The notes: generated by a model not told the origin, from the letters alone. 64,000 nucleotides of DNA from Arthrobacter sp. zg-Y919 (GCF_030142045.1 NZ_CP126242.1:1612001-1676000), one strand, 5' to 3'; shown: positions 51,560 to 60,485, numbered from the stretch's first letter. A program made the numbers and translations.

Positions 51560-53887
51560 ATGAAAAAGACGGTTAAGGCAGTATCGACGGCGCTACTGAG
51601 TGCCTGTGTCCTGGCAGGATGCGGCATCGGAACCGGGCTTCCGGGGACAGGCGGCGGGACCGGACATCCCACCGCCTCCCCCGGGCCTACGACTTCACCA
51701 CCCACACCCACCGCTTCCCCCACCAACTCCCCCACAGGCACACCCACACCGACCGGGACCCAGACGCCCACACCGACACCGACACCGACACCCCCGGATG
51801 ATGGTGGCGACGACGACGGCGACGGCGACGCCGTGAACGTCATCCTCATGGTGGGTGACGGCATGGGCACGGCCCAGCGGGACGCCATCCGGCTGGCCTC
51901 GGTGGGCCTGACCGGAGAACTGGCTATGGACTCGTTGCCCGAAGTAGGCCGGGTGCACACCAACTCAGCGGATCCAGAGACCTTCATTACCGATTCCGCG
52001 GCTGCCGCCACCTCCATGGCCACAGGAGTAAAGACCTACAACGGCGCCATTGGGGTGGACCTTGCGCAGCAGCCTGTGTCCACGGCCCTGGAAGTCGCGG
52101 AACGGCTCGGGAAATCCTCCGGCCTGGTCACCACCAGCCAGGTCACCGACGCGACCCCCGCAGCCTTCGGATCCCACGTACTGGACCGGAACGAGCAGAG
52201 CGCCATCGCAGCCCAGTTCCTGCGCAGTTCCCACCCCGAAGTGATCCTCGGCGGCGGAGAGGACTACTGGTACCCGGCGGGCAACCCGGGCAGGTACCCC
52301 GATAACCCAGCAGAGGATGAATCCGAGGAGAGCGCCGGCACCGAGGGCAACCTCGTGGAAGAGGCACAGGAACAGGGGTACGAATACGTCTGGGACCTGC
52401 CCGGGCTGGAGGCAGCGGAGGGCGATATGCTGCTCGGGCTTTTCGCCAACGAGGAAATGTTCCAGTACGGCGACGACATTGATGACGCCTACGACCCCGC
52501 CGTGCCGCTGACCGAGATGACCCGCAAGGCCATCGATGTCCTGGACAACAACCAGGAGGACAACGGCTTCTTCCTCATGGTGGAGGAAGAAGGAACCGAT
52601 GCGATGAGCCACGTCAATAACGGCGCCTTGACCATTGAGTCCGGTATCGAATTCGACCGGTCCGTGGCCCTGGCGAAGGAGTACGCCGAGCAGGACGGAA
52701 ACACCCTGCTGATCACGGTGGGCGACCACGAGACCGGCGGCATGTCCATCGAACCGCTGGGCGATGATTCCAATCCGGACAGCCCGGTGCAGGAAGGCCC
52801 GTTCGACGTCGCCAATTCCGACCAGCAGTTCCAGATCGACTGGACCACCGGCGGCCACACAGGCGACGACGTGCCACTGACCGCGATGGGTCCGGGCTCG
52901 GAAATGCTGACCGGCGTGTACGAAAACACCCGCATCTTCGACGTCATGGTGTCTGTGATGCGTTCCGGAACGGACCGCGACTTCGACCTCCAGGCCCACC
53001 GCGGCGGACGTGGCGAAGTGACGGAGGAATCCCTTGCCGCCTTCGCCCACTCGCTGGAACTCGGCGTGACCACCCTGGAACTCGATGCGGTCCTCACCGA
53101 GGACGAACGGGTGATTGTTTGGCATGACGACCTCATCCTGGCCACAAAGTGCGCCGACACTGCCCCGGCAACCGCCGGCGATGCGGAATTCCCGTATGTG
53201 GGTGACCGCGTAGCGGACCTGACCCTGGCGCAGGTGCAGACCCTGGACTGCGGCTACGCCCAGCTGCCGGGCTACCCGGAGCAGGACGTGGCGGAGGGCA
53301 ACCGGATCGCCGAGTTGAGCGACGTCTATGACCTCGCCCGCGAGTACCGTGCCCGCCGGATCCACTTCAATGTCGAAACGAAGGTGGAAGAGGGCCTGCC
53401 CGGCGGACCGCGCAGCGTGGCCCTCACCGAAGCGGTAGTGGACGTGGTGCGCGACTCCGGCCGGGAACGCCGCACCACCATCCAGTCCTTCGACTGGTCC
53501 ACCCTGAATCTGGTGGACCGGATCGCCCCGGAGCTGACACTCGTAGCCCTCGCCAGCACCGCGCAGGACCTCGGCGTCGGCCAACCGGGCGCCGCCCCGC
53601 AACTGGGAGGTATCGACATTGATGACTTCGGCGGTGACGTTGCCTGGGCCGCGGCTGCCCAGGGCTACGACGTCATCTCGCCGATCTTCACCACCGTCAC
53701 CGCGGAACTTGTACAGAGCGCCCATAACCGCGGCCTGACCGTCATCCCCTGGACGGTCAATGAGGTGGCGGACATGCACCGCCTGATCGACCTGGGGGTG
53801 GACGGCATCATCACCGACTACCCCACGAGGCTGCGCGCGGTGCTGGCCGAGCGGGGGTTTGAGCTCCCCCGCCCCTACCAGCGCTAA
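51560..53887 (+). CDS. Lipoprotein fusion: alkaline phosphatase + glycerophosphodiester phosphodiesterase
   Basis: Surface-anchored two-enzyme protein of 775 residues. A lipobox LAGC with Cys21 ends the signal peptide. A Thr/Pro/Ser-rich and Asp-rich linker (about 25-90) follows. The PhoA-type domain has VGDGMG (near 99), TDSAAAATSMATG with nucleophile Ser146, ITVGDHETGG and TGGHTGDDVP. The GDPD domain begins at LQAHRGGRG (about 480) and has LELDAVLTEDERVIVWHDD, with the metal-binding E-x-D and HDD, and ends WTVNEVADMHRLIDLGVDGIITDYP. It could release phosphate from glycerophosphodiesters in two steps outside the cell. CAGGGAATC precedes the ATG weakly. Confidence 0.93.
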   Translation: MKKTVKAVSTALLSACVLAGCGIGTGLPGTGGGTGHPTASPGPTTSPPTPTASPTNSPTGTPTPTGTQTPTPTPTPTPPDDGGDDDGDGDAVNVILMVGDGMGTAQRDAIRLASVGLTGELAMDSLPEVGRVHTNSADPETFITDSAAAATSMATGVKTYNGAIGVDLAQQPVSTALEVAERLGKSSGLVTTSQVTDATPAAFGSHVLDRNEQSAIAAQFLRSSHPEVILGGGEDYWYPAGNPGRYPDNPAEDESEESAGTEGNLVEEAQEQGYEYVWDLPGLEAAEGDMLLGLFANEEMFQYGDDIDDAYDPAVPLTEMTRKAIDVLDNNQEDNGFFLMVEEEGTDAMSHVNNGALTIESGIEFDRSVALAKEYAEQDGNTLLITVGDHETGGMSIEPLGDDSNPDSPVQEGPFDVANSDQQFQIDWTTGGHTGDDVPLTAMGPGSEMLTGVYENTRIFDVMVSVMRSGTDRDFDLQAHRGGRGEVTEESLAAFAHSLELGVTTLELDAVLTEDERVIVWHDDLILATKCADTAPATAGDAEFPYVGDRVADLTLAQVQTLDCGYAQLPGYPEQDVAEGNRIAELSDVYDLAREYRARRIHFNVETKVEEGLPGGPRSVALTEAVVDVVRDSGRERRTTIQSFDWSTLNLVDRIAPELTLVALASTAQDLGVGQPGAAPQLGGIDIDDFGGDVAWAAAAQGYDVISPIFTTVTAELVQSAHNRGLTVIPWTVNEVADMHRLIDLGVDGIITDYPTRLRAVLAERGFELPRPYQR

Positions 53888-53935
53888 CCGCCCCCTCTTT
53901 TTCGACCCCGGGGGCACTGATGGCATGCTGAAGGG

Positions 53936-54481
53936 ATGCCCGGTCTCTATGTGCTTCCTTCCAGCTGGCTGCTGAACGCGCCCCCGGAGTCGGTCTGGGA
54001 GATCGTCGCCAGCCCGGATATGAGCTGGCCGCGGTGGTGGCCCGGCTGCACACTCCAGGACCTGGCTACGGACACCGCGTCCGCAGATCCAACAGCACAG
54101 CTGCTGGCCACCACCGTCCGCCTGCAGTTCCGCGCCTCCCTGGGTTACCGGCTGTCCATCACCATTAAGCCCACCACCGCTGTCCAGCCCAAGATCATTG
54201 AGTTCGACGCCGGCGGAGACTTGGTGGGCACCGGCCGGATCCGGTTGTTCCCGGTCGCGGCCCCGGAAGCCGGCATGCCGGCCGAGCAGACCCGGATGGA
54301 CATCGACTGGAAGGTCCGCCCCACCCTGCGCTGGATGCGGATACTGACCCCGGTGGCCCGGCCGGCGTTTACCGCCGCCCATGCGCTGCTGATGAAGCAG
54401 GGCGAACGGGGCCTGTGCCGGGAGCTGGCTCAGGCAACGCGCCGGGGCCTGCCAAACAGGGTCCGCACCCCCGCCGAATAA
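53936..54481 (+). CDS. SRPBCC-superfamily (polyketide cyclase-like) protein
   Basis: A 181-residue START/Bet v1-fold protein. It begins SSWLLNAPPESVWEIVASPDMSWPRWWPG, the usual first strand and helix, and ends with the long C-terminal helix HALLMKQGERGLCRELA. Such proteins bind lipids or polyketides. The reading frame overlaps the opposite-strand DUF2071 gene by 52 bp at the 3' end. CATGCT six bases upstream of the ATG may be a -10 for a leaderless start. Function unknown. Confidence 0.83.
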   Translation: MPGLYVLPSSWLLNAPPESVWEIVASPDMSWPRWWPGCTLQDLATDTASADPTAQLLATTVRLQFRASLGYRLSITIKPTTAVQPKIIEFDAGGDLVGTGRIRLFPVAAPEAGMPAEQTRMDIDWKVRPTLRWMRILTPVARPAFTAAHALLMKQGERGLCRELAQATRRGLPNRVRTPAE

Positions 54482-55161
54482 TGCACTGTGTCCGGCGGAC
54501 CTTCCACGGGAAGCCCGGCGGCCGGCACCAGCTCGTCGTGGAGGTGGGTCAGCCGGGCCGGATGCAGCGGCCACGGCCGGTGCGAGATGGGAATAAACAC
54601 TGTCCTGCCCGCCAGGACGGCGTGCAGTCCGAACCGCGCGGTCAGCAGGATGGACAGGTCATCGTCAGCCTGCCGGGCCTCATCCGGAACCACGGCGAAG
54701 GACGAGCGGGCCTGCCGGCCGAACCGCTCGACGTCGTACCCAAGGGCCCAGCCGGACCGCGTGGGGCGGCAGAGGGACCAGACGTACGGGATATGCAGTG
54801 CGCGGGCGGCCAGTACCGGGACGAGCCGGGAGGCGTCCAGGCTCAGGAACAGCACCCCGCGGCTTCCGTCGCGGCCGCGTGAATACAGGCGCACGTTGAC
54901 CTCGGTGAAGGAACCGAAAAAGGGAACCGGGACCCCGGCAATCCCGGTCTCCGGCGCCCGGAAGCCAATGAGTCCCACCCAGGTGGAGCCGTGGAACACG
55001 TCGGGCTCGACACCTGGCGGCATATACGGGGCAGCCAGGGACGGATCAATGCGCCAGTGCAGGAAGACAGCCGCGGACCAGGTCTGGGCCATGAGCACGG
55101 GCGGGGTTACCCGTGGTCCGGCAGGCCAGGGATTACGGCTGCCGTGGACGTGCGCATCCAT
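54430..55161 (-). CDS. DUF2071 (YqjF-like) protein
   Basis: A 243-residue cytosolic protein. Signature segments are QTWSAAVFLHWRIDPSLAAPYMPPGVEPDVFHGSTWVGLIGFR, VPFFGSFTEVNVRLYSRGRDGSRGVLFLSLDASRL and RPTRSGWALGYDVERFG. It ends PLHPARLTHLHDELVPAAG. DUF2071 proteins are related in fold to acetoacetate decarboxylase, but the catalytic lysine is not evident, so no reaction is assigned. ATG 55161 lies 38 bp before the antiporter stop on the same strand. Confidence 0.88.
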   Translation of the reverse strand: MDAHVHGSRNPWPAGPRVTPPVLMAQTWSAAVFLHWRIDPSLAAPYMPPGVEPDVFHGSTWVGLIGFRAPETGIAGVPVPFFGSFTEVNVRLYSRGRDGSRGVLFLSLDASRLVPVLAARALHIPYVWSLCRPTRSGWALGYDVERFGRQARSSFAVVPDEARQADDDLSILLTARFGLHAVLAGRTVFIPISHRPWPLHPARLTHLHDELVPAAGLPVEGPPDTVHYSAGVRTLFGRPRRVA

Positions 55162-55199
55162 GGCGTCAACGTAACAGCGCCCCCGCCGGGCGGAAAGGG

Positions 55200-56504
55200 C
55201 TAGACCGCTGTGTCCGGCCGTTCTTCGCCGAAGCGTTCCACGGCTGTCTTCTTCCGGATCCGGTCCAGCCGGTTGATCAGCGGCGCCGCCGTAATTCCGT
55301 GCAGCACGATCGACGACGCCACCACCAGGCCGAGCAGTCCCCAAAGCTGTTCCGCTCCGTCGAAGTGTCCCTTGCCCAGTGCGTAGCCCAGGTAGTACAG
55401 GGAGCCGATCCCGCGGACGCCGAAGAAGGCAATGGCCATCCGTTCGCGGGGGCCCGGCTTGCCGCCCAGCAGCCCCAGCCATCCGGCGAGGGGTCGGACA
55501 ACGAGCAGGAATGCGGCGGCGACCACGACTTCGCGCCAGCCGACGCCGGACAGCAGTCCGCGGGCAATGGCCCCGCCGAGCAGCAGGAGTAGGACGACGG
55601 TCAGCAGGCGCTCCAGCTGCTCAACGTAACTGTGCAGCACCCGGTGGTAACCATGCGTCCGTTCCGCGGTGCGGATGGTGACTGCACAGACAAAGACAGC
55701 CACAAAACCGTAGCCGTCCAGCATTTCCGTGACTCCATAGGCAAGGAAGGTGGCCGCCAGGGCCACAAAGCCCTCGGAATGGTTGGACAGGCGGATGCTT
55801 TCCAACGGTGCGGAGAAGAAGAGCCGGCTCAGGACCTTGCCGGTAAGGAATCCGAGGAGGACGCCCATCCCGATCCGCCAGAAGACATCCACGGCAATCC
55901 AGTGCGGGAACCAATCCGACGGTGCGGTCCCGACCAGGCTCATGCCGATGGCGAGGTAGACGAAGGGGAAAGCCAGGCCGTCGTTCAGTCCGGCTTCGGA
56001 GGTCAGGCCAAAGCGCACCTCGTCCTCGGCTTCGCCTTCGGAGTCCTCCTCCTCGTCGTCGGCCGGTTCGCCTACCTGGACCTCGGAGGCGAGGACCGGA
56101 TCGGTCGGGGCCAGGGCGGCTGCCAGCAGGATGGCCGCCGCGAGCCCGACGCCGAGGACCCAGAGATTCAGCAGGGTCAGGCCCAGCAGGCTCAGCGGCA
56201 TGGCAATGCCCAGCATCCGCCAGGTGGTGGACCACCGCCGCCACCCCAACGGACGGTCCAGGGCCAGGCCCGCACCCATCAGCGAAATGATCACGCACAC
56301 CTCGGTCAGGTGCGTGGTGAATTCTCCATAGCGCACCGGATCCGGGTCGGGCAGGTCCTTCAGGAGGCTGAACGCGAGGATCCCCGCCCCAAGGAACACC
56401 ATGGGCATGGAAACCGGCACGTTGCGCAGCACCTTGGGCAGCACGGCGGCAAGGAAGACTGCAAGGCCGGCTGCGGAGAATACGAGGCTGGGTCCGTCAA
56501 ACAC
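55200..56504 (-). CDS. CPA1-type cation:proton antiporter (NhaP-like)
   Basis: Membrane antiporter of 434 residues with about 12 helices that exchanges Na+ or K+ for H+. The transport core shows LAAALAPTDPVLAS and SEAGLNDGLAFPFVYLA, the TDP and ND motifs of CPA1. HSEGFVALAATFLAYG and FFGVRGIGSLYYLGYALG follow. Between TDP and LNDG sits an acidic loop of about 22 residues (ADDEEEDSEGEAEDE). The GTG at 56502-56504 was chosen; the ribosome site is poor and the start uncertain. Ion preference is not readable. Confidence 0.87.
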   Translation of the reverse strand: MFDGPSLVFSAAGLAVFLAAVLPKVLRNVPVSMPMVFLGAGILAFSLLKDLPDPDPVRYGEFTTHLTEVCVIISLMGAGLALDRPLGWRRWSTTWRMLGIAMPLSLLGLTLLNLWVLGVGLAAAILLAAALAPTDPVLASEVQVGEPADDEEEDSEGEAEDEVRFGLTSEAGLNDGLAFPFVYLAIGMSLVGTAPSDWFPHWIAVDVFWRIGMGVLLGFLTGKVLSRLFFSAPLESIRLSNHSEGFVALAATFLAYGVTEMLDGYGFVAVFVCAVTIRTAERTHGYHRVLHSYVEQLERLLTVVLLLLLGGAIARGLLSGVGWREVVVAAAFLLVVRPLAGWLGLLGGKPGPRERMAIAFFGVRGIGSLYYLGYALGKGHFDGAEQLWGLLGLVVASSIVLHGITAAPLINRLDRIRKKTAVERFGEERPDTAV

Positions 56505-56567
56505 CCCCCGACAGTACCGGCGGACCAGGCGCCCCAACAGGTGCCGCGCCGAATCCGCGTTGGCGCC

Positions 56568-58157
56568 TTAGGCCTCGCGGATGTCGACCTGCCCCGGCTG
56601 TGCCCCCTCGGCGCCGAACACCAGCCACCGGGTGGCGATCTTTTCGGTGAAGAACCGGTCATGGCTGACCACAATGACGGCTCCGGGGAAATGCAGCAGG
56701 GCGCGTTCCATGACCTGCGTGCTGGACATGTCCAGGTGGTTCGTGGGCTCGTCCAGCAGCAGGACCGGCGCACCGGAAAGCAGGCACTGGGCCATGGCCA
56801 CCCGGGCACGCTGCCCGCCGGAGAGATTACCGATCTTGGAGGTCAGGTCCGCTTCGGAGAACTGGAACATGGTCAGGAACCGGTTCACGGATTTTTTCGT
56901 GGCGCTGAACGCCAGGGATCCCGGCAGCGAGTTCACCGCATGGGTGACGGTATCGGCGTCGTCGAGCTCGGCCAGCATTTGGTTGTAGGAAACCATGGCT
57001 GGCCCCTTGGGCCAGGTGACATCGCCGGAGTCCGGCTTTTCCTCGCCGGTAAGCACGCGCAGCAGTGTGGTCTTGCCGCTGCCGTTCGTGCCCGTGACGG
57101 CGATGCGGTCGCCTTTGTTGACTTCGAAGCTCAGGTCCTCGAAGAGCACCTTGTCCCCGTAGGACTTGGACACGCCGCGGACCCGGCCCAGGACGTCCTT
57201 CACATGCAGTCCGTCATAGATGCCGGTGATGATCTCGTCCACCGGACGCGGCGCACGGGATTTCTTGATCCGGGCCAGCTGGGTGCTCAGCCGTCCACCG
57301 GCCTTGGCTGCCTCGCGCCGGTCCGCAATGCCTTCGGCTTCAAACGCCAGCAGCTCCGCCTCGTGGACAAACTGCGCCTGGAGGTTCTTCAGCCGGAACT
57401 GCTTCTGCACCACGTACTCGGCGAAGTTGCCCGGGTACTCGTGCAGGTGGAAGTTCTCCACTTCCACGATGCGGGTAACGACGGCGTCCAGGAACTTCCG
57501 GTCGTGCGAAACGATGATCGCCGCACCCCGGAAGTCGCGGAACCATCCCTCTAGCCATTCGACGCCGGCAACGTCCAGGTAGTTGGTCGGTTCATCGAGC
57601 AGGAGGACGTCAGGCTGTTCGAGCAGGATTTTTGCCAGGGCGGCGCGGTTCCGCCAGCCGCCGGACAGGGCGTCGATGGGGCAGACGCGGTGTGCGTCGG
57701 TGAAACCGAGCGTGGTGAGCACCGAATCGATGCGGCGCGGGTAGTCCCAGCCGTCCAGGCGGTCCATGGTCTCGAACAGTTCCGACTGGCGCCGGATCAG
57801 CCGGTCCATTTCCTTGTCGGCCGGACCGGAGGCAATGGTTTCGTCAATGCCGGCCAGCTCGGCCTCGACGTCCTTGATCTCCGTGAAGACGGAGTCCAGG
57901 ACGTCCGCGATGCTGGCCTGTCCATCCAGTTCCGAGAACTGGGAGAAGTAGCCGATCTTCACACCCGGTTCCACCGTCACCGTGCCGGAATCGGGCTGCA
58001 CCTGGTCCAGGACGAGTTTCAGGATGGTGGACTTACCGGAGCCGTTCCGGCCGATCAGGCCGATCCGGTCCTTGGGTTCGAGCCGCAGGAAGGCTTCACG
58101 CAGGACCTGCTTGTTCTCGAAGGAAGTGTTGACGTCCTGCAGCCGGATCAGGCTCAT
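56568..58157 (-). CDS. ABC-F family ATPase (Uup/YheS-like)
   Basis: Soluble duplicated ATPase of 529 residues. NBD1 has GRNGSGKST, LSGGWRNRAALAKILLEQ and LLLDEPTNYLD. A charged helical linker (about 230-300) joins it to NBD2 with GTNGSGKTT, LSGGQRARVAMAQCLL and LLLDEPTNHLD. This is a different branch from the ABC-F at 17508-19145, which keeps GANGAGKST in both halves. Probably a ribosome-associated translation factor. It starts 20 bp after a weak GAGAGGA and is transcribed toward the antiporter. Confidence 0.93.
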   Translation of the reverse strand: MSLIRLQDVNTSFENKQVLREAFLRLEPKDRIGLIGRNGSGKSTILKLVLDQVQPDSGTVTVEPGVKIGYFSQFSELDGQASIADVLDSVFTEIKDVEAELAGIDETIASGPADKEMDRLIRRQSELFETMDRLDGWDYPRRIDSVLTTLGFTDAHRVCPIDALSGGWRNRAALAKILLEQPDVLLLDEPTNYLDVAGVEWLEGWFRDFRGAAIIVSHDRKFLDAVVTRIVEVENFHLHEYPGNFAEYVVQKQFRLKNLQAQFVHEAELLAFEAEGIADRREAAKAGGRLSTQLARIKKSRAPRPVDEIITGIYDGLHVKDVLGRVRGVSKSYGDKVLFEDLSFEVNKGDRIAVTGTNGSGKTTLLRVLTGEEKPDSGDVTWPKGPAMVSYNQMLAELDDADTVTHAVNSLPGSLAFSATKKSVNRFLTMFQFSEADLTSKIGNLSGGQRARVAMAQCLLSGAPVLLLDEPTNHLDMSSTQVMERALLHFPGAVIVVSHDRFFTEKIATRWLVFGAEGAQPGQVDIREA

Positions 58158-58260
58158 GGTGTCCTCTCAAAGGGGTTGGTTTTCCTCGCCCCGCGGGACA
58201 ACGACCACTCATCCTACCGGCTGGCTGCAGCCGGCCGGCCTAGCTGTGGTGCGGCGTCGC

Positions 58261-58545
58261 CTAGCTGCAGAAGGTGTAGCTGCCCTCGGTGCGGCGGTTG
58301 GTGTAGCTGGAGGTGTCGACGTAGCTGCCCAGGGTGCGGGGACGGGTGACGGCGCGGCGGCCCGTGGAGACGTAGGTTCCCTCGGCGCGCAGGGTTCCCT
58401 GCGGGTGGTCGTAGCGGGTGGTGTAGCTGCCGCGGGGACGGGGCAGGGCTGCCGGAGCAGCAGCTGCGGACTGTACAGCCGGGGTACGGCCGGTGGACAC
58501 GTTGTGCGTGGGGGCGGCGGCGGTTCGGTTGATCAAGGTGGTCAT
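58261..58545 (-). CDS. Gly-Ser-Tyr repeat protein, unknown
   Basis: A 94-residue protein of unusual composition. After an Ala/Thr-rich N-terminus, four related units occur: GSYTTRYDHPQG, GTYVSTGRRAVTRPRT, GSYVDTSSYTNRRTE and GSYTFCS. No membrane segment or signal is visible. GAGGAGACACC is an excellent ribosome site before the ATG, which is strong evidence that it is translated. It lies 128 bp downstream of the Fur-type regulator on the same strand. No family recognised; the repeat could form a small beta solenoid or be disordered. The single Cys is the penultimate residue. Confidence 0.75.
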   Translation of the reverse strand: MTTLINRTAAAPTHNVSTGRTPAVQSAAAAPAALPRPRGSYTTRYDHPQGTLRAEGTYVSTGRRAVTRPRTLGSYVDTSSYTNRRTEGSYTFCS

Positions 58546-58673
58546 GGTGTCTCCTCAGTTGACGCTAGCGGTGAGACTCGGGCCACGGCGGCATGGTTTT
58601 GGGCAGCGTTGAGCCCGGTTTGGTATGTCGCCGTTGAATGGTGCCCGCCTGGGGTGTGGGCGGTGGTGCGCTC

Positions 58674-59126
58674 CTAGCGGGCGGAGGAATCCGCCTGCTG
58701 TGCGCAGGTGCTGCAGATGCCGCTGAAGGTTACTTCCGCGGCCAGGATGGTAAAGCCGGAATCGTCTGATGGGGTCAGGCACGGTGCCTGGCCGATCACG
58801 CAGTCGACGTCCTTGATCGCTCCACAGCGGATGCAGACCAGATGGTGGTGGTTGTCCCCCACCCTCGACTCGTACAGTGCCGGCGAACCCGGGGGCTCAA
58901 CGCGGCGGGCCAGTCCAGCCTCGGTGAAGGCGGACAGGATGCCGTAGACGGCCTGGGCGGAAATGCCCGGCAGTTCCGATCGAACGGAAGCCAGGAGGCT
59001 GTCGGCGCTGGAGTGCGGCGCCTGCTGCAGTGCTGCCAGGACGGCAACCCGCTGTGACGTGGACTTCAGCCCCGCTGACCGGATGTCTCCGGCCAGGGTT
59101 TGTGCTGTATCCGCCGCTTCCTGCAT
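58674..59126 (-). CDS. Fur-family metalloregulator (FurA/PerR/Zur type)
   Basis: Metal-dependent repressor of 150 residues. The winged helix (about 15-85) has STSQRVAVLAAL and GISAQAVYGILSAFTEAGL. The dimerisation domain has HHHLVCIRCGAIKDVDC, with regulatory His residues and CxxC zinc site, and CSTCAQQ as the second Cys pair. Absence of an adjacent catalase gene leaves iron, zinc or peroxide sensing undecided. An 11-bp-arm inverted repeat lies 16 bp before the start, pointing to autoregulation. The YT-repeat protein downstream may be a target. Confidence 0.93.
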   Translation of the reverse strand: MQEAADTAQTLAGDIRSAGLKSTSQRVAVLAALQQAPHSSADSLLASVRSELPGISAQAVYGILSAFTEAGLARRVEPPGSPALYESRVGDNHHHLVCIRCGAIKDVDCVIGQAPCLTPSDDSGFTILAAEVTFSGICSTCAQQADSSAR

Positions 59127-59141
59127 AACAAAAAGCCTAAC

Positions 59142-59168
59142 AGTTGTTTTGATTGCCTCAAGACAACT
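59142..59168. promoter_or_regulatory. Putative Fur operator upstream of fur
   Basis: AGTTGTTTTGA (59142-59152) and TCAAGACAACT (59158-59168) form an inverted repeat with one mismatch in 11 and a 5-bp spacer. AT-rich in GC-rich surroundings and lying 16 bp before the fur start, it is the natural site for autorepression. Confidence 0.75.
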
Positions 59169-59302
59169 AGGGCCCTTTTGGGCTGTGATTCCGGACGCTG
59201 TAATTCCCTACACTGTGATAGCCGCCGCGCAACGCCATTGACGCCGGCGAATCCCCCTTAGTTCCCTTGGGTACCGAATGCTTAGCAACAAAAGGAGCCG
59301 GA

Positions 59303-59905
59303 ATGCGGAAGTCTTCAGCAGCAGTTTGGGACGTTGTACGTGCCGAGCGGCGGCGCCTCGCCGCGGACCTGGCCCCGCTGCCTGCCGAACAGTGGGAGGT
59401 ACCCTCGCTCTGTCCCGGGTGGAGCGTCCACGACGTCCTCGCCCACCTTGTGGATACGGCACGCACCGGCAAGATCGGGTTCGTCCGCGGCATGGTTGGC
59501 GCACGTCTTGATTTCGACCGCATGAACCACCGCGGGGTCCTCCGGGAAAAGCGTCAGGACCCGCAGGACACCCTGCGCGCACTGAGGGACGTGTCGGAAC
59601 TGACCCGGACGCCGCCGGCCAACCTGGCCACCCGGCTCGTCGAGGCAATCGTGCACGGCGAGGACATCCGCCGGCCCCTCGGCCTCAGCGGAAGCTATCC
59701 GGAACCCGCTGTGCTCCGGGCCCTTGCCTACCAGCTCCGCACCCCGGGCGCTTTTGGCGGAGGGCGTGAGCGGGCGGCGGGGCTGCGGCTGGTCGACCGC
59801 CGCACCGGGACTGCGTGGGGTACCGGCACGACGGTCGAAGCCGATGCATTGGACCTGCTGCTCGCCGTGTCCGGGCGCCCCGTGGAGCCCGTCCTGCCCA
59901 CATAG
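59303..59905 (+). CDS. DinB/MDMPI-fold protein (maleylpyruvate isomerase family)
   Basis: A 200-residue helical protein of the family that includes mycothiol-dependent maleylpyruvate isomerase. AERRRLAADLAPLPAEQWEVPSLCPGWSVHDVLAHLVDTAR carries the first metal His (HDVLAHL), and VEAIVHGEDIRRPLG carries the second (HGED). Members use a divalent metal and often mycothiol to isomerise or conjugate small molecules. AAAGGAG precedes ATG 59303. It is followed after 47 bp by yqeY. The reaction here is unknown. Confidence 0.88.
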   Translation: MRKSSAAVWDVVRAERRRLAADLAPLPAEQWEVPSLCPGWSVHDVLAHLVDTARTGKIGFVRGMVGARLDFDRMNHRGVLREKRQDPQDTLRALRDVSELTRTPPANLATRLVEAIVHGEDIRRPLGLSGSYPEPAVLRALAYQLRTPGAFGGGRERAAGLRLVDRRTGTAWGTGTTVEADALDLLLAVSGRPVEPVLPT

Positions 59906-59952
59906 GGGACGATGGGGAGGGAAAGCACCACATCACCGTAAGGACGAGGACC

Positions 59953-60417
59953 ATGGGCACTTTGAAGGAACAGCTGCAGTCGGACATGAAGACCCACATG
60001 AAAGCGGGCAACCGGACGGCGCTGACTACCGTGCGCAATGTGCTGGGCGAAATCACCACCCGGGAGAAGTCGGGCAAGACGCCGGTGGAGCTCGACGACG
60101 TACAGGTCGTCTCCCTGCTGCAGAAAGAAGCCGCCAAACGGCGTGACACCGCAAAGATCTATACGGAGGCCGGCGAAGCTGACCGCGCCGCCGCCGAGGT
60201 CGCCGAGGCCGAGATCATCGAAGCCTACCTGCCCGCTCCCCTGACCCGGGCCGACGTCGAAACCATTGTGGACGAGGCCATCGCTGACCTGCGGGCCGAT
60301 GGCGAAGAACCCACGATGCGGCAGATGGGACAGGTCATGAAGCCGGTAACCGCCAAGGTGGCAGGCCGTTTTGACGGCAAGGCAGTGAGCGAAATCGTGC
60401 GGTCCCGCCTGGCCTGA
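59953..60417 (+). CDS. GatB/YqeY domain protein
   Basis: A 154-residue YqeY protein: KEQLQSDMKTHMKAGNRTALTTVRNVLGEI, VSLLQKEAAKRRDTAKIYTEAG, AEAEIIEAYLPAPL, and the C-terminal MGQVMKPVTAKVAGRFDGKAVSEIVRSRL. The C-terminal three-helix module is shared with GatB of the tRNA amidotransferase, suggesting tRNA or nucleic-acid contact. The function of stand-alone YqeY is unknown. GAGGACC precedes the ATG. Confidence 0.93.
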   Translation: MGTLKEQLQSDMKTHMKAGNRTALTTVRNVLGEITTREKSGKTPVELDDVQVVSLLQKEAAKRRDTAKIYTEAGEADRAAAEVAEAEIIEAYLPAPLTRADVETIVDEAIADLRADGEEPTMRQMGQVMKPVTAKVAGRFDGKAVSEIVRSRLA

Positions 60418-60485
60418 CCGGAGCGCGGCACCCCACTGTTACTCTGGTTGCTGAACGCTCATTCTGCCCACCATCGGAGGTACAG

